Assembly: GCF_030504645.1 (NCBI RefSeq)
Contig: NZ_JAUKWQ010000005.1
Span: 186,001 to 250,000, forward strand
DNA: 64,000 nt
Source of the DNA: Rhizobium oryzicola
GTDB taxonomy: Bacteria; Pseudomonadota; Alphaproteobacteria; Rhizobiales; Rhizobiaceae
Direction of reading: 5' to 3'
Shown: one piece after another, positions 61,634 through 64,000 of the stretch
How positions within the stretch are numbered: the stretch's first letter is position 1
How the letters are laid out: each line of letters opens with the position of its first letter
The notes under the pieces: model-generated
Database searches by the model: none
Seen by the model: the letters and a program-made list of their open reading frames with translations, nothing else
What the model was told of the DNA's origin: nothing
Position numbers and translations under genes: made by a program

Positions 61634-61680
61634 GATATTTGCTCCAGGGCTATTCGGTGCGGCGGCTCTTCAGGGGACAC

Positions 61681-63288
61681 TCAGGCTGAGGTGACATAGG
61701 CGTAGGCCAGGCTGCCGGAGACACCCTCGGCGCCGACCGTATGGTCCGCGATGCGTTTGTTGTAGATCGTGATTTCCGGAGGGCTGGCGACATCGATCGC
61801 CGGCAAATCCTCGACCAGTACACGCTGGATGTCGCGCCACTGCTCGAACCGCTTCTTCGGATCGATCTCAACCGCTGATGCTTCCAGAAGCGCATCGACC
61901 TTGGGATTGGAATAGGCCGCACCGTTCGAGAACGGCACGCCTTTGCGGAAGTTCTGGCTCCAATAGAGACGCTGAACACCCACGGTCGGATCGAAAAGAT
62001 TGCTCATGCCTTCATAGGCAAAGTCGAAGTCGCGATCCGTGTAGATCCGCTTGGTATAGGTGGCAAAGTCCTGAGACCGCACCGTCACCTCGATGCCGAC
62101 CTTCGCGAGCGCCTGGCGGATATATTCCGCACCACGCGCATATCCCTCGCCGCTCGGCACATAATCAATCGTGAGTTTCGCTCTGATGCCGCCCGCACCA
62201 CGTTTGTAGCCTGCCTCATCCAACAATGCCTCGGCCGCCCTCAGATCGACCGGATAAGTCTTCAGGTCTCCGACATACCACTTCGTCAGCTTAGGATTGA
62301 TCGGCCCCGGATTGATGGAGCCGTAACCATAATTGACCGTGTTGAAGATGACCTTCTTGTCAATCACATGAGCGAAGGCACGGCGCACCCGGACGTCTTT
62401 GAAGAAATCTTTCTCCAGATTGAACTCAATCCTGCTGACACTGTTGGAGTATTGATAGCCTTGTGTCTCGAAGCCGATATGCGGCAAGGTCTTGATCCGA
62501 TCAAGATCGCTGTAAGGCAATGGCGTACTGGGTGCGAGGTCGATCTCTCCCGTTTCAATCGCGATCGCTCGCGCTGCCGAATCGGGGATGAAGCGGACTA
62601 TGAGACGATCAAGGTAGGGGCGCGGCTTATCCCAATAATCGGGGTTCCGCTCATAAACGAGATGGCTGCCACGCACCCATTCCTTGAAACGGAACGGACC
62701 CGTGCCGACAGGTGCTAGATTAACAGGACTTTCAGCCGCCTTCGTACCCTCGTAGAGATGCTTCGGAACAATCGGCGTTTCGGCGGCTGCCAGCGCTGTA
62801 ATGAGATAGGGTGCCGGTTTCGACAGCACGAAAATTGCCGTCAGTTCATCCGGCGTTTCCACCTCCGTCAGGTTCAGGAAGGTGTTGCGACCCCGCGGAT
62901 GGATCTCCTTGATGGTCTTGATGGAATAGGCGACATCTGCCGAGGTGAATGGCTTGCCATCATGCCACTTCACTCCGGGACGCAGATGGAAGGTATAGCG
63001 CAGACCGTCAGGGCTAATCGCCCACTCCTGTGCCAAAAGCGGCTTTGGGTTGAGATCGAAGTCGTAAGTCAAAAGGCCTTCCGTGACCTTCGGAGAAACG
63101 TAGACGGAGTTGTAGGCCGTGTGCGCAATCGTTGTGAGAACGGGCGGCTCGGATGCCAGCACCAGTGTGGCAGTCCCCCCACTCACGGGCGCGGCGGCCT
63201 TCGCCCAAAACCCGGTCAGCGATAGACCCGCCAAGGCGACGGAACTCTGCAAAATATGCCTGCGTGTCAAATGGAACTTGGTGTGCAT
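61681..63288 (-). CDS. Peptide/nickel-type ABC binding protein, Tat-type signal
   Basis: 535-residue family 5 (DppA/OppA) binding protein. The N-terminus has a twin-arginine motif (TRRHILQ, Arg9-Arg10) and a hydrophobic stretch ending AKAAA, suggesting Tat export of a folded protein. Mature motifs are TLVLASEPPVLTTIAH, SPKVTEGLLTYDFDLNPKPLLAQEWAIS and FHLRPGVKWHDGKPFTSADV. It lies 47 bases upstream of the DszB-like gene and divergent from a DppB-type permease, so it probably imports the organosulfur substrate of these enzymes. Confidence 0.88.
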   Translation of the reverse strand: MHTKFHLTRRHILQSSVALAGLSLTGFWAKAAAPVSGGTATLVLASEPPVLTTIAHTAYNSVYVSPKVTEGLLTYDFDLNPKPLLAQEWAISPDGLRYTFHLRPGVKWHDGKPFTSADVAYSIKTIKEIHPRGRNTFLNLTEVETPDELTAIFVLSKPAPYLITALAAAETPIVPKHLYEGTKAAESPVNLAPVGTGPFRFKEWVRGSHLVYERNPDYWDKPRPYLDRLIVRFIPDSAARAIAIETGEIDLAPSTPLPYSDLDRIKTLPHIGFETQGYQYSNSVSRIEFNLEKDFFKDVRVRRAFAHVIDKKVIFNTVNYGYGSINPGPINPKLTKWYVGDLKTYPVDLRAAEALLDEAGYKRGAGGIRAKLTIDYVPSGEGYARGAEYIRQALAKVGIEVTVRSQDFATYTKRIYTDRDFDFAYEGMSNLFDPTVGVQRLYWSQNFRKGVPFSNGAAYSNPKVDALLEASAVEIDPKKRFEQWRDIQRVLVEDLPAIDVASPPEITIYNKRIADHTVGAEGVSGSLAYAYVTSA

Positions 63289-63393
63289 GGACGCCTCTCG
63301 TGTCGCTGGCGAGAAATTCCCTCCTCGCCTCTAATACCGTTCAATTTTTGCCGAGAAGCGCCATTCCTCAGAACAACGAGCCACGAATCCTAT

Positions 63394-63417
63394 AAATAGG
63401 AAAATAAAATCCTATTT
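63394..63417. promoter_or_regulatory. AT-rich palindrome in divergent promoter region
   Basis: AAATAGGA and TCCTATTT form a perfect 8-bp inverted repeat with an 8-base centre. A second palindrome CCTATAAATAGG overlaps at 63389-63400, repeating the CTAT/ATAG half-sites seen before other sulfur units. It lies 106 bases from the binding-protein ATG and 116 from the permease ATG. A TTGACA at 63463-63468 is a possible permease -35 box. Confidence 0.55.
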
Positions 63418-63532
63418 CTTGGTGTTTCTGGCGCATATCTCGCAAAAAATTTCCTTAGCTATTTGACAAAATCCATAAAACTAGTCAACTAATGTGCATG
63501 AAATTTGTCGCCACCCATCGCGGATCGAAGAC

Positions 63533-64000
63533 ATGACTTTACCTGACAGGCTCTTGAGACGAGTGAGGCGAATCTTCTTTCAGGCGATCCCCACCGTCCT
63601 TGGAATCGTGATCCTCAATTTCTTTCTGCTGCAGTTCGCGCCAGGCGATGCGGCTGATGTGATGGCGGCAGAGGCTGGTTCTGCAACCGTCGAAACCATG
63701 GCAGACCTCAGGTCACGCTTCGGGCTCGATCTGCCGGTCATCCACCAACTGCTGAACTATCTAAACAATCTCGCCCATTTCAGCCTCGGCTACTCACCCC
63801 GCTACGGCATGCCGGTTGCCGAGCTGATCGGCCAGCGGCTCCCCGGCACACTGGTTCTGATGAGCGCCGCTTTGCTCTTTGCACTCACCATCGGCGTGGT
63901 TCTTGGTTCGCTGATGGCGCAGTTCTCTGGCCGCTTGCCGGATCGTGTCCTGTCGGTCGGATCGCTACTCTTCTATTCCGTGCCGGGTTTCTGGATCGGG
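63533..64000 (+). CDS. DppB-type ABC transporter permease (truncated by window edge)
   Basis: The ATG at 63533 opens a frame that runs off the right edge with 156 codons seen. The chain begins with a basic stretch, a first membrane helix (TVLGIVILNFFLLQFAPGDAA, with the family AxGD), then the periplasmic loop RSRFGLDLPVIHQLLNYL and SLGYSPRYGMPVAELIGQRLPGTLVL, typical of DppB/GsiC permeases. It pairs with the binding protein at 61681-63288, and further transporter genes should follow to the right. Confidence 0.9.
   Translation, partial: MTLPDRLLRRVRRIFFQAIPTVLGIVILNFFLLQFAPGDAADVMAAEAGSATVETMADLRSRFGLDLPVIHQLLNYLNNLAHFSLGYSPRYGMPVAELIGQRLPGTLVLMSAALLFALTIGVVLGSLMAQFSGRLPDRVLSVGSLLFYSVPGFWIG

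Noticed and set aside
1..64000. Phage, insertion sequences, CRISPR arrays, tRNA or rRNA genes
   Set aside because: None seen on reading both strands: no transposase or integrase motifs, no regular spaced repeats, and no tRNA cloverleaf ends. The palindromic repeats are short intergenic elements without coding capacity.

Overview
The window looks like a chromosomal segment of a Rhizobiaceae alphaproteobacterium (Agrobacterium/Rhizobium-like). The signs are a high-GC coding style, an ATP12-type F1-ATPase chaperone, the alphaproteobacterial suf gene order with a second cysteine desulfurase, a gcvTHP operon behind a tandem glycine riboswitch, and palindromic intergenic mosaic repeats of a kind common in rhizobia. 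No rRNA, tRNA, CRISPR array, phage or insertion sequence was seen.

Region 1 (1-9100) is mostly housekeeping: S-formylglutathione hydrolase, a guanidinium exporter behind a guanidine-II riboswitch, a DoxX protein, a secreted alpha/beta hydrolase, ATP12, a HAD phosphatase, an RluC-type pseudouridine synthase and a CrcB fluoride channel. A copper pair follows, a YcnI-PCuAC fusion and a DUF2946-like protein. Region 2 (9268-14103) is the glycine cleavage operon gcvT-gcvH-gcvP with a large palindromic element between gcvT and gcvH. Region 3 (14150-20190) holds a hydrolase, a cupredoxin, an MDR reductase with a divergent LysR regulator, an orphan flagellar-rod-like mini-protein, and a DapA-family lyase/aldolase divergent from a GntR regulator with two identical palindromic operators between them.

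Region 4 (20200-28190) is the leftward suf operon iscS-sufB-sufC-sufD-sufS-sufT-sufA. A ParDE toxin-antitoxin pair sits between sufT and sufA, and a TGA-N9-TCA iron-responsive box lies in the promoter.

Region 5 (29048-64000) is the striking part: about 35 kb devoted almost entirely to organosulfur scavenging. It holds five luciferase-like (LLM) flavin monooxygenases, four acyl-CoA-dehydrogenase-fold proteins (SfnB/DszC type), six periplasmic binding proteins, an SsuD-like monooxygenase with a flavin reductase, MetNIQ-like transport and a cysteine-bearing Rrf2 regulator. Three sub-systems stand out. (a) 29048-39536: an Rbs-type ABC transporter with two paralogous binding proteins (one frameshifted in its signal peptide), an LVIVD propeller protein, a DmoA/DszA-type LLM and two SfnB-like proteins. 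(b) 39674-49493: a leftward operon whose content (two LLMs, M20 deacetylase, GNAT acetyltransferase, twin binding proteins, permease-ATPase) matches the logic of the Bacillus subtilis S-alkylcysteine / 2-succinocysteine salvage operons. (c) 59406-64000: a desulfinase-like protein with the Cys, His and Arg catalytic signature of DszB, translationally coupled to a DszC-like monooxygenase and beside a peptide-type ABC transporter that runs off the right edge.

Short AT-rich motifs recur in front of several of these units, and together with the Rrf2 gene they suggest a common sulfur-limitation regulon. Several small proteins with good ribosome binding sites (46 to 62 residues) sit in the gaps and are listed.
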